DNA from: Chromatiaceae bacterium
Lineage (GTDB): Bacteria; Pseudomonadota; Gammaproteobacteria; Chromatiales; Chromatiaceae
DNA: 58,457 nt
Assembly (NCBI GenBank): GCA_022340195.1
Contig: JAJDOL010000109.1
Span: 1 to 58,457, forward strand
Reading direction: 5' to 3'
Below are positions 51,858 to 58,457 of this stretch, piece by piece. Each line of letters opens with the position of its first letter. Positions within the stretch are counted from its first letter, which is position 1. The notes beneath the pieces were generated by a model. That model had not been told where the DNA came from, ran no database searches, and saw only the letters and a program-made list of their open reading frames with translations. Position numbers and translations under genes: made by a program.

Positions 51858-52634
51858 TCAGAAACATCGGGCATCCCGCGCGATCCCGAGCTGCAGCTGT
51901 CTCTTGACCTCCCCCCACAGGGCCCGATAGGCCTTTGCGGCAACGTTTAACGGCGCGTAGGCGGGCAATGGCATACGGTGGACACCCATCCGCTCCACGT
52001 CCGCAGCATAGGGAATATAGGTGTGGAGTATGCCCGGATATTGCTCCGGCAGGCGCTCCATGAGATCCAGATGCAACCGCTTGCGGCGGTCTACCATGGT
52101 GAACACGGGCATTACACGCAAACCGCCGAGCGGCGCGCGACCCTTCAAAAACTCTATGAGCTGTCCCAGCGTCCGCTCCGAAAGAGTGGTAGGGATCATT
52201 GGCACCAGGATGGCGTCGGAGGCGCGGAAGATGTTCTCCGAGACCAGAGAGATGCTGGGCGGACAGTCGAGGAAGACGTAATCGTATTCCTCGGACAGGG
52301 GCTCGAGCAGCCGCAAGAGCTGCTTTGTGGGTTTCTTCGAATCCTCGAGCACCAGATCCATATTGCGGAACGAAAAGTCCGCGGGCAACAGGTCCAGGTT
52401 CTCGAAATCAGTCCCCTTCACCACCGAGTCGAGATCACGCTTGCCCTTTACCAGGGCCTTGCCTCCGCCCTTGACCCTGGGTTTTACACGAAAATAATAG
52501 GTGGCGGCCCCCTGGGGATCCAGATCCCACACAAGTGTGCGATTTCCCTCCTCCGCGGCCAGATAGGCGGTATTGATAGCGGTCGCCGTCTTTCCCACAC
52601 CACCCTTGATGTTATAGACACCGATGATCTTCAA
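51858..52634 (-). CDS. ParA/Soj-family ATPase
   Basis: 258 aa. The deviant Walker A KGGVGKT (10-16) with Lys10 is intact. D-L-D-P-Q-G-A-A-T (switch I) and F-L-D-C-P-P-S (Walker B) follow. ParA proteins position DNA or cell-surface machines by ATP-dependent patterning. There is no adjacent parB, parS cluster or plasmid gene, so it is an orphan. It may serve a chromosomal cargo. Starts 229 bp upstream of a divergent small ORF. Confidence 0.88.
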   Translation of the reverse strand: MKIIGVYNIKGGVGKTATAINTAYLAAEEGNRTLVWDLDPQGAATYYFRVKPRVKGGGKALVKGKRDLDSVVKGTDFENLDLLPADFSFRNMDLVLEDSKKPTKQLLRLLEPLSEEYDYVFLDCPPSISLVSENIFRASDAILVPMIPTTLSERTLGQLIEFLKGRAPLGGLRVMPVFTMVDRRKRLHLDLMERLPEQYPGILHTYIPYAADVERMGVHRMPLPAYAPLNVAAKAYRALWGEVKRQLQLGIARDARCF

Positions 52635-52708
52635 GATCCCTGGCCTCGTTTCTCGAAGCCCGCGTCGCTTCTGCCTTTTTCAGAGGAAAACCGTTATTGT
52701 TCATAATG

Positions 52709-52758
52709 TTATAGTTCGAGCGCCTACCCTCGTCTACGTTTCTTCTGCTATAGTTCAG
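52709..52758. repeat. Short direct repeats upstream of parA
   Basis: TATAGTTCGAGC (from 52710) and TATAGTTCAGCTC (from 52749) share TATAGTTC at 39-bp spacing. They lie in an AT-rich stretch between parA and a divergent small ORF. Possible operator or promoter elements (TATAGT as -10), both oriented toward the plus strand. Confidence 0.4.
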
Positions 52759-52780
52759 CTCGTATTTCCCCCTTGCCAGA

Positions 52781-52800
52781 TCGGTCCACGGTCGGACCGA
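52781..52800. repeat. Hairpin upstream of the small basic ORF
   Basis: TCGGTCC-ACGGTC-GGACCGA, a 7-bp perfect stem with a 6-nt loop. It lies in the leader region of the next ORF. No T-tract. Could be a regulatory or attenuator-like structure, or chance. Confidence 0.35.
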
Positions 52801-52862
52801 GCGGACCCGCCCGGCGCTGCAACGCCGGACAGACCCTAACCAACAGCAGTCGAGTCGCTGAT

Positions 52863-53018
52863 ATGGCTAAAGCCAAGAGTACTCGGGAAAGTCGCCGAGT
52901 GCGATTCACCCGAACCTTCGTCCGCGAGGTGGCTAGCGGAAAACGCCCCGGCCGGTGGACCGATACTGAATCCCCGCTGAAGGTCAAGAGCGTTGCTGGT
53001 GGCGCCCAATATTATTAA
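52863..53018 (+). CDS. Possible small basic protein
   Basis: 51 aa, strongly basic (MAKAKSTRESRRVRFTRTF, 13 Arg/Lys in the first 30 residues), with C-terminal AGGAQYY. No motif and no clear ribosome binding site. It could be a small nucleic-acid-binding protein. It runs toward the alpha/beta hydrolase gene 35 bp downstream. Confidence 0.4.
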   Translation: MAKAKSTRESRRVRFTRTFVREVASGKRPGRWTDTESPLKVKSVAGGAQYY

Positions 53019-53053
53019 GAAGAATTGAGACGAGAGTCTTGGAGCCGATCCTA

Positions 53054-53983
53054 ATGCCCATGCATCGCCGGCGCCTCGCGCGCGGGTTGCTTTCTCTCGT
53101 CCTCCTGCTTTGGCTCGGAATCATCCCGGTGGTAGGTGAGCCCGCACCTTGGACTCGTGGCGAGCTGATCGATGTCGGCGGCCATCTGCTGCACATCCAT
53201 TGCCAGGGCGAGGGTATGCCGGTTGTGGTGCTCGATGCCGGTCTTGGGGGTGCATCCAGCGACTGGCGCAAGGTGCAACCGGAGCTGGCGAAGAGCAACC
53301 GCACGTGCATCTACGACCGCGCCGGCTATGGACACAGTGACAGCGGGCCCCTTCCCCGCACCAGCGCCCGCATCGCCGCGGAGCTGCGTACCCTCCTGCT
53401 GCGGGCGGAGCTGCCGCCACCCTACCTCCTGGCCGGCCACTCCTTCGGCGGCTTCAACGTGCGCCTGTTCGCCGGTCTCTTCCCCGACGAGACCGCAGGC
53501 GTCGTTCTGGTTGATTCCCCGCACGAAGCCCAGGCCGACGCCCTGTTCGAGGAGGGGATACTCGGATTCCTCGACCCGCAGGGCTGGCTGCGCTCCCTCT
53601 GGTCCCCCGAACTGCTGTCGTCCCTGCCCGAGGAGTCCGCAGCCATTGCCGAAATGCTGGGAATGCCGGCGAAGACCTGGTACACGATACTCAACGAGGC
53701 ATCTGCGTTCGACGCCAGCGCTCAGGAGCTTGCGGCAACACCGATGCCCGCGGACATACCTGTGGGTGTGCTGATGCATGGGCGCAGCATCTTTCCCGAG
53801 GGCGTGATCGGCGACGGACTCGAGCGGGACTGGCTGCGCGCGAATCGGGAGCTGGTGCGGGCACAACGTCGGGGATATTTCGCCATCGCCCCACAGAGCG
53901 GTCACCTCATACACGTCGAGCAGCCGGAGCTTATCGTGGAGATGGTGCGAAAGGTGCTGGAGATGGGGGGTGGACCCAACTGA
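53054..53983 (+). CDS. Exported alpha/beta hydrolase
   Basis: 309 aa. A basic N-terminus and hydrophobic segment (about 11-27) form a signal peptide. Nucleophile elbow G-H-S130-F-G-G, oxyanion region DAGLGGASSDW, and a late histidine in SGHLIHVEQPE are the expected alpha/beta hydrolase layout. Substrate unknown; an exported esterase/lipase-like role is inferred. ATG 53054 or 53060 fits best. It is the first gene of an accessory-looking plus-strand stretch. Confidence 0.85.
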   Translation: MPMHRRRLARGLLSLVLLLWLGIIPVVGEPAPWTRGELIDVGGHLLHIHCQGEGMPVVVLDAGLGGASSDWRKVQPELAKSNRTCIYDRAGYGHSDSGPLPRTSARIAAELRTLLLRAELPPPYLLAGHSFGGFNVRLFAGLFPDETAGVVLVDSPHEAQADALFEEGILGFLDPQGWLRSLWSPELLSSLPEESAAIAEMLGMPAKTWYTILNEASAFDASAQELAATPMPADIPVGVLMHGRSIFPEGVIGDGLERDWLRANRELVRAQRRGYFAIAPQSGHLIHVEQPELIVEMVRKVLEMGGGPN

Positions 53984-54205
53984 CCCGCCACCTACATAAG
54001 CTGTCGGTGGCGACCTCGTCGGATACGGCGTGCGAGACCAACCAAAGCCGTTATCCGTCTCCGAGGGCGGGGCGAGCGCGTCGAGCGGCCATTGGCAGGG
54101 TGACGATCGGGATGACGGCAGCACGCTTGGCGGCATGCTGAATCAGAGGTGATGGGGACCGCAAGCGGAACGCTTGACGGCCAGAGAAAGAAGAGGTTCG
54201 GAACC

Positions 54206-55726
54206 ATGCCAATCCATACGCTGGCGGCCCGGCACGCCCGCTATCGGCCCAACCACACCGCGGTCGTGTTCGACGGCCGTCGCTACACCCACCTTGAATT
54301 CAATGCGAGGGTAAACCGTCTGGCCAATGCGCTGGGGGCGCTGAGGCTGCGTCGGGGCGACAAGGTGGCGACGATTCTCGACAACTCACTCGAGTTGCTC
54401 GAGATCTATCAGGCAGTTGCCAAGACCGGAATGGTGGTCGTTCCGTTGAGCCCGCTGCTGCGCGGCAACTCACTGGTCACGCTGGTGAACGACGCGGACT
54501 CTGTTGCGGTAATTACGATGCGCAGCATGGTGGAGCACTTCGATGCGGTGCGCGAGCGCATCGAGGTGCCAGCAGATCGGTTCATCCTCACCGATGCCGC
54601 CGATGTTCCCGGGTATCGCGGCTATTACGCTCTTACCGCCGCCTCCTCCGAGTCCGAGCCGCCGTGGGTCGAGGTCAGCGACGATGATCCCTACAACATC
54701 ATCTACAGCTCGGGGACCACTGGTGATCCCAAGGGCATCGTCCACACCCACTACGTGCGCATGGCCTACTGCACCGGCTTTGCCTCCTCCTACCGCATCA
54801 AGCCGGAGAGCGTGATCCTGCATTCCGGATCGCTCGTGTTCAACGGCTCCTTCCTCACCCTGATGCCGGCCTTTTATCTGGGCGCAACCTACGTGCTCAT
54901 GCCGGGCTTCGATGCGCGCAAGATGCTCGATCTGATGCGCGCCGAAAAGGTGACGCACGTCATGGCTGTGCCCTCGCAGATCATCGCTCTGCTCGCCGAG
55001 AACGATTTCGACGCGGAGCATCTGCCGGATCTGGAGATGATCTGCTCGGTCGGGGCTCCGCTGCATCTGCGGCACAAGCAAGCGCTGGCGCGCCGTCTGC
55101 CCAACCGCTTCTACGAGCTCTACGGACTCACCGAGGGATTTGTCACCATCCTGGATCGTGACGACTTTCCGGCCAAGCCCGGCTCCGTGGGGGTCCCGCC
55201 ACCGCTCTATGAGATGCGGATCGTCGACGCCGAGGACCGCGATCTTCCTGCGGGCAAGGTCGGCGAGATCGTCGGCCGTGGCCCGATCACCATGCCGGGC
55301 TACTACAAGCGCCCGGATCTGACCGCGAATGCCCTCCGCAACGGGTGGCTGCACACCGGCGATCTCGGCTACGTGGATGAGGACGGCTTCCTTTATCTCG
55401 TCGATCGCAAGAAGGACCTGATCATATCCGGCGGCGTCAACGTTTACCCGCGGGATATCGAAGAGGTCGTGATCCAGCATCCGGCGGTCACCGATGTTGC
55501 CGTGTTCGGGGTACCCGATGTGCACTGGGGCGAGAGTCCGGTTGCCGCCGTGCAACTGGACCCGTTGGCGAGCACGAGTGCCGAGGAAGTGCGGAACTGG
55601 GTGAACGAGCGGGTAGGAGCTCGATTCCAGAGGGTGCGTGAGGTCGTCGTCTTGGACGCGTTTCCACTCAGCGTTGCCGGTAAGACGCTGCGCCGTGTGA
55701 TTCGTGAGAACTACCTGGCGGGTTGA
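54206..55726 (+). CDS. Acyl-CoA synthetase (AMP-forming)
   Basis: 506 aa. ANL superfamily enzyme activating a carboxylic acid to its CoA thioester. The AMP-binding motif is YSSGTTGDPKGIVHTH; further motifs are YELYGLTEGF, W-L-H-T-G-D-L-G-Y and DRKKDLIISGGVNVYPRDIE, and the C-terminal catalytic lysine lies in GKTLRR. The chain-length or aromatic specificity is not visible. The frame is open upstream, but the ATG at 54206 begins the family N-terminus. Its TGA overlaps the ATG of the hydrolase fragment (TGATG), typical of a coupled pair. Confidence 0.92.
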   Translation: MPIHTLAARHARYRPNHTAVVFDGRRYTHLEFNARVNRLANALGALRLRRGDKVATILDNSLELLEIYQAVAKTGMVVVPLSPLLRGNSLVTLVNDADSVAVITMRSMVEHFDAVRERIEVPADRFILTDAADVPGYRGYYALTAASSESEPPWVEVSDDDPYNIIYSSGTTGDPKGIVHTHYVRMAYCTGFASSYRIKPESVILHSGSLVFNGSFLTLMPAFYLGATYVLMPGFDARKMLDLMRAEKVTHVMAVPSQIIALLAENDFDAEHLPDLEMICSVGAPLHLRHKQALARRLPNRFYELYGLTEGFVTILDRDDFPAKPGSVGVPPPLYEMRIVDAEDRDLPAGKVGEIVGRGPITMPGYYKRPDLTANALRNGWLHTGDLGYVDEDGFLYLVDRKKDLIISGGVNVYPRDIEEVVIQHPAVTDVAVFGVPDVHWGESPVAAVQLDPLASTSAEEVRNWVNERVGARFQRVREVVVLDAFPLSVAGKTLRRVIRENYLAG

Positions 55727-56120
55727 TGGGCAACCATCGCGATACCAACGGGATTCACCTCCACTACCTGGACTATCCCGGCGATGGACCGACGCTGATC
55801 CTGATGCACGGGCTCACGGCCAATGCCCATTCGTTCGCCGGTCTGATCCGGGCCGGGCTGAGTCCGCAGTTGCCCGTTCTGGCCGTCGATCTGCGGGGCC
55901 GCGGTCTCAGCGACTGTCCCGCCGGGCCTTATGGGATCCCGGATCACGTCAACGACATCGTGGGCATGATGGATGCGCTTGGCATTGAGCAAGCGGTTGT
56001 GGGCGGGCATTCCTACGGAGGGCTCCTCACTTGATTACATGCCGGCGCACCACGCCGACAGGGTTGTCAAATGTGTCGTCATGGACGCCCCGGCGCACCT
56101 TCACACTTTCGAAACTGGAG
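55726..56120 (+). pseudogene. Frameshifted and truncated alpha/beta hydrolase
   Basis: The first 102 codons (55726-56034) have LILMHGLTANAHSFAGLI, VLAVDLRGRGLSD and the nucleophile elbow G-G-H-S-Y-G-G, then a TGA. Hydrolase-like sequence resumes in another frame (DYMPAHHADRVVKCVVMDAPAHL) from about 56033, which implies a one-base shift. It ends near 56120, where the R2 gene begins, so the cap and C-terminal catalytic His are missing. A decayed gene coupled to the acyl-CoA synthetase. Confidence 0.75.
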
Positions 56121-56125
56121 CCCCG

Positions 56126-57145
56126 ATGAAGCAACTTCTCGGCAATACCGATTCGCTGCAACTCTTTCCGCTCGCCTACCCGTGGGCGTGGGATATGTAT
56201 CTGGAAAACATGGACAACCATTGGACTCCGCGCGAGATTTCGGTGGCTAACGATGTCGCGTTGTGGCGTTCCGACAGGCTATCCGAGCAAGAGCGCCATT
56301 TATTCCTGTCCGTCATGGCGCAGCTGACTACCTTCGATGTGCAACGTGGCGACGAGAGCGCCGAATCGCTGCAAGGCATTATCGACCCGCCGGAGATCAA
56401 GCACTATCTCAAGCGACTAGCCGACGAAGAGGCCCTGCACACATGGGCATACCAGTTCATCATCGAGAACATGGGGCTTGATCCGGAGGACATCTATTCG
56501 CGCTATGCGCGTGTACCGGAAATGAAAGCCCGTGTCGATCTCGCCACTGAGCTATCGAGCAGAGCCAAGCGCGCGTGGGCAAAACGCGTTTTCACACCGG
56601 AGGCCGCGCTGTCTGTCCGCGAGAAGCAGGAGATCCTGTTCGCGATTATCTTCTGGTTTCTGTGTTTCGAGGGAATCTGGTTTGTCATGGGTCTTTCCGG
56701 TCCGATTCAAAACCTCGCACGCCACGGCAAGTTCACCGGCGCCGCCGAGCAGTTTCAGTACATCCTCAGAGACGAATTTCAGCACATTCGCTTCGGCATC
56801 CATCTCATCAACGTGTACATCGAGCAATACCCGGAGTGCATGTCGACAAGCTTTGTCATGGCCATCGGACGACTCTTTCAGGAGACGATCCGGCTCGAAG
56901 ACAACTACATGCGGCATTGCCTCCCCTCGCCGATCGTCGGGTACAACGCCGACGATCACATCGAGACAGCGAAGTGGTACGCCAACCAACGGGCAAACAG
57001 CATCGGCCTGGCGCCCGTCTACCAGCGAGCAGAGCATCGGTTCCCATGGATGTCCGAGCAAGTCTCGATGCGCAAGGAGAAGAACTTCTTCGAGACGCGC
57101 CCCACCGAGTACCGCACCGGAGGGGCCTTGAGTTGGGACGATTGA
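56126..57145 (+). CDS. Class I ribonucleotide reductase small subunit (R2/NrdB-like)
   Basis: 339 aa. Forms the di-metal/radical centre of ribonucleotide reductase. All metal ligands align with E. coli NrdB: D71 (TTFDVQ), E102 and H105 (EEALH), E182 (FEGIWF), E217 and H220 (RDEFQH). The radical tyrosine is Y109 (H-T-W-A-Y). The spacing D71-E102 is 31 residues, as in E. coli. The C-terminus ends GGALSWDD, a normal R2 tail end. No nrdA is in the window. ATG 56126 has TGGAG upstream. It runs directly from the remains of a hydrolase gene. Confidence 0.85.
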   Translation: MKQLLGNTDSLQLFPLAYPWAWDMYLENMDNHWTPREISVANDVALWRSDRLSEQERHLFLSVMAQLTTFDVQRGDESAESLQGIIDPPEIKHYLKRLADEEALHTWAYQFIIENMGLDPEDIYSRYARVPEMKARVDLATELSSRAKRAWAKRVFTPEAALSVREKQEILFAIIFWFLCFEGIWFVMGLSGPIQNLARHGKFTGAAEQFQYILRDEFQHIRFGIHLINVYIEQYPECMSTSFVMAIGRLFQETIRLEDNYMRHCLPSPIVGYNADDHIETAKWYANQRANSIGLAPVYQRAEHRFPWMSEQVSMRKEKNFFETRPTEYRTGGALSWDD

Positions 57146-57325
57146 GCGGCGCTGTTTCTCGACCGCTGCGGCGTCCAGAACCCCGTGGTCATCGTCGGCG
57201 AAGAAGGTATCGTGGGTGTTGAATTGCTGATCGATGTACCGAACGAGATCGTGCAGTTCTACGCCCTCACGTCCGGGACTAAGGGCTGCGGACGCCAGAT
57301 TGTCGATGCTGAGGTCGGCGCGTAA
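57146..57325 (+). pseudogene. Coding-like relic directly after the R2 gene
   Basis: After the R2 TGA, the same frame stays open for 59 codons to a TAA. It reads as protein (VVIVGEEGIVGVELLIDVPNE, ALTSGTKGCGRQ) but has no start codon at its head. FYALTSGTKGCGRQIVDAEVGA faintly resembles an acetyltransferase-type segment; I would not assign it. Likely the remnant of a gene deleted between the R2 gene and the IS. Confidence 0.4.
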
Positions 57326-57678
57326 CTTCTCAAAAAGTAGGGGAAGTTATATCAAGGGGTTAAGAGGATAAGTTAGAATTCTTAAAAAGAGTTCGCCATA
57401 GTCTGTCCTGATTAGCAACGAGTTTCAGCCATCCGAATCCACTGCTCGGGGCGCAGGCCGCTCGTGACTGCAGCGACCAGCAGTCGGTTGGGCAGGGCAT
57501 GGAGGTTGAAACGCCGATTGAAGCGATAGGCGATGGCGCCGAGATAGCGCTCGGCATACTTGCTGAAGCCGAAGGCATGATACGCACCGCTCAGGCTGGT
57601 TTTGACGTTGCCGAGGATCGTGTTCACCCGGTGGAACATGGGCAGTTCCTTAGGTTTGCGATCGACAACGATGGTGGG

Positions 57679-57681
57679 CTA
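57679..57681 (-). other. Nonsense codon inside the IS1595 transposase
   Basis: TAG on the minus strand, between FAGVTDAGCAH and PTIVVDRKPKELPMF. Both sides belong to the same frame. Confidence 0.75.
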
Positions 57682-57826
57682 ATGCGCACAGCCGGCATCG
57701 GTGACGCCAGCGAAGCAGGCCAGGCCATCGGAGAGGACGGTGCTCTGTGGGCTCAGCGTGGCGCTGGCCCACGCGGCGATCGCCTTACGGGTGAAGCCTG
57801 GCAGCTGCGTAAACTTGGCGCGTAGC

Positions 57827-57834
57827 GGGTGGGT
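57827..57834. repeat. 4-bp tandem duplication that frameshifts the transposase
   Basis: GGGTGGGT on the plus strand (ACCCACCC in coding sense). Removing one 4-bp copy restores the reading frame between E-E-G-H-P and L-R-A-K-F. Confidence 0.65.
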
Positions 57835-58385
57835 GGCCTTCTTCATCGAGCGCGACTGCGGCGAGGAAGGGCACCTTGTTCTCCGAGTCGCGTCCGGCGG
57901 TACCCTCGTCGACCTGGACGGTTCCGCATAGCACGTAGCCGGCCTTGCGCTCAAGCATGGCCTGTATCAGCTTGTGGTGAATGAGCCAGGCGGTGGGATA
58001 GCTCACCCCCAGTTGTCGCTTCAGGGTCAGGGCCGAGAGTCCGCTCTTCGCTTGATTGATGAGGTAAATGGCCAGAAACCGGACCGTCAGCGCCAGCTTG
58101 GTAACCTCAAACAGTGTGCCGGCAATCAACGAGGTCTGATGGTGACAGGCGTTGCACTGGAAAGTCTTGCGCGCTCTGGCTCCCAGCACGCAGTGGGCCT
58201 TGGCGCCACAGCGCGGGCAGCGAAAGCCCTGCGGCCAACGCGAGCGCTCCAGCGCCGCCTCGCACTGCGCCTCAGTCCCAAACTGATGAGTCCCCTCCGA
58301 AAAGTCCCCCAGGACGTGAGGTCTGCGGGAGGTGTCTGGTAAAATAGAGCCGAGCACCCGAGCATCCACCGGAGCACCTGCGAGC

Positions 58386-58457
58386 ATGTTCCGAGCCAGC
58401 CCGAACTGCAGCCAGATCGACCTTTTCAGCAACGTCGAACAGTTTCTGCGTCAGCGT
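58386..58457 (+). CDS. Start of a probable transposase (cut by window edge)
   Basis: 24 codons from ATG 58386 to the window end, reading MFRASPNCSQIDLFSNVEQF. The pattern M-F-R-x-S/N...Q-x-D-L-F-S/T is common at the start of some IS transposases. No stop seen. It overlaps the start region of the minus-strand IS1595 remnant, so an IS may have inserted there. Low confidence because so little is visible. Confidence 0.4.
   Translation, partial: MFRASPNCSQIDLFSNVEQFLRQR

Larger units (their letters stand above)
57412..58312 (-). pseudogene. Decayed IS1595-type transposase
   Basis: Three pieces read as one transposase: FGTEAQCEAALERSRWPQGFRCPRCG with later LINQAKSGLSALTLKRQLGVSYPTAW (frame 1), LRAKFTQLPGFTRKAIAAWASATLSP (frame 2) and VNTILGNVKTSLSGAYHAFGFSKYAERY (frame 2). 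The first and second are joined by a frameshift at 57827-57834, where GGGT is tandemly duplicated. The second and third are separated by an in-frame TAG at 57679-57681. A zinc-finger pair (CPRCG, CNACH) and VDE are IS1595 features. No ATG opens the frame. The element's inverted repeats were not identified. Confidence 0.82.

Noticed and set aside
53051-54136. 361-aa minus-strand ORF opposite the alpha/beta hydrolase
   Set aside because: Antisense shadow; the plus strand has a signal peptide, nucleophile elbow and catalytic His.
56126-57145. R2-like ligand-binding oxidase (R2lox) instead of RNR R2
   Set aside because: First ligand is Asp71 (R2lox has Glu), Tyr109 is in the RNR position, and the C-terminal GGALSWDD fits R2.

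Overview
The window reads as chromosomal DNA from a GC-rich gammaproteobacterium, most likely a sulfur-oxidising member of the Chromatiales/Ectothiorhodospiraceae. Three things point that way. The block pncC - thpR - recA - recX - alaS - lysC - csrA - tRNA-Ser(GCU) is typical gammaproteobacterial synteny. A rhodanese - TusA - DsrE-type sulfur-carrier cluster sits beside a LysR regulator and a full-length siroheme synthase (CysG). Several small proteins are of kinds I associate with this group. No organism can be named from the sequence alone.

Layout. 1-413 is an IS-transposase remnant abutting the 3' end of tRNA-Ser. 414-7827 (minus strand) is the conserved housekeeping block. 7981-8864 holds a small cupin and a phosphoribosyltransferase that converge. 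9011-11830 is a larC-larE-larB operon for the nickel-pincer nucleotide cofactor, with a three-cysteine LarE and no larA nearby. 12157-16391 carries an HTH-ferredoxin-reductase fusion, an exported HExxH protein, an exported protein built from a tandem cysteine domain, and a YkgJ-type Cys-rich protein. 16427-28113 carries a giant MscS-type channel, exopolyphosphatase, an SCP2 protein, an exported Hsp20-like protein, mtaB and a Ca2+-type P-ATPase.

28239-34622 has two GH57 glycosidases on the minus strand, then a small ORF and an ABC exporter pair on the plus strand. 34932-40938 carries a dihaem cytochrome c with a proline-rich tail, a CBS protein, an MBL hydrolase, bamC-dapA, a GcvR-like ACT protein and Bcp. 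41081-47596 holds PIN-PhoH, moaA, a zinc-ribbon-like protein, a DegS-like protease, a PerM/AI-2E transporter and small proteins. 47624-51635 is the LysR / DsrE / TusA / rhodanese / CysG sulfur region.

51664-58457 is the most accessory-looking part. It holds a truncated RelA/SpoT-type HD fragment, an orphan ParA, an exported alpha/beta hydrolase, an acyl-CoA synthetase, a frameshifted and truncated hydrolase running into an intact-looking class I ribonucleotide reductase R2 subunit without its partner, a coding relic, a decayed IS1595-type transposase, and the start of another probable transposase at the right edge.

Functionally, the sulfur carriers plus CysG (sirohaem for sulfite reductase-type enzymes) suggest cytoplasmic sulfur trafficking. 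The lar genes suggest a nickel-pincer enzyme encoded elsewhere. Both ends show transposase decay. I saw no CRISPR array, rRNA or phage module. The best candidates for something little described are the HTH-ferredoxin-reductase fusion, the tandem-domain periplasmic protein, the exported Hsp20-like protein and the two copies of an intergenic hairpin repeat.
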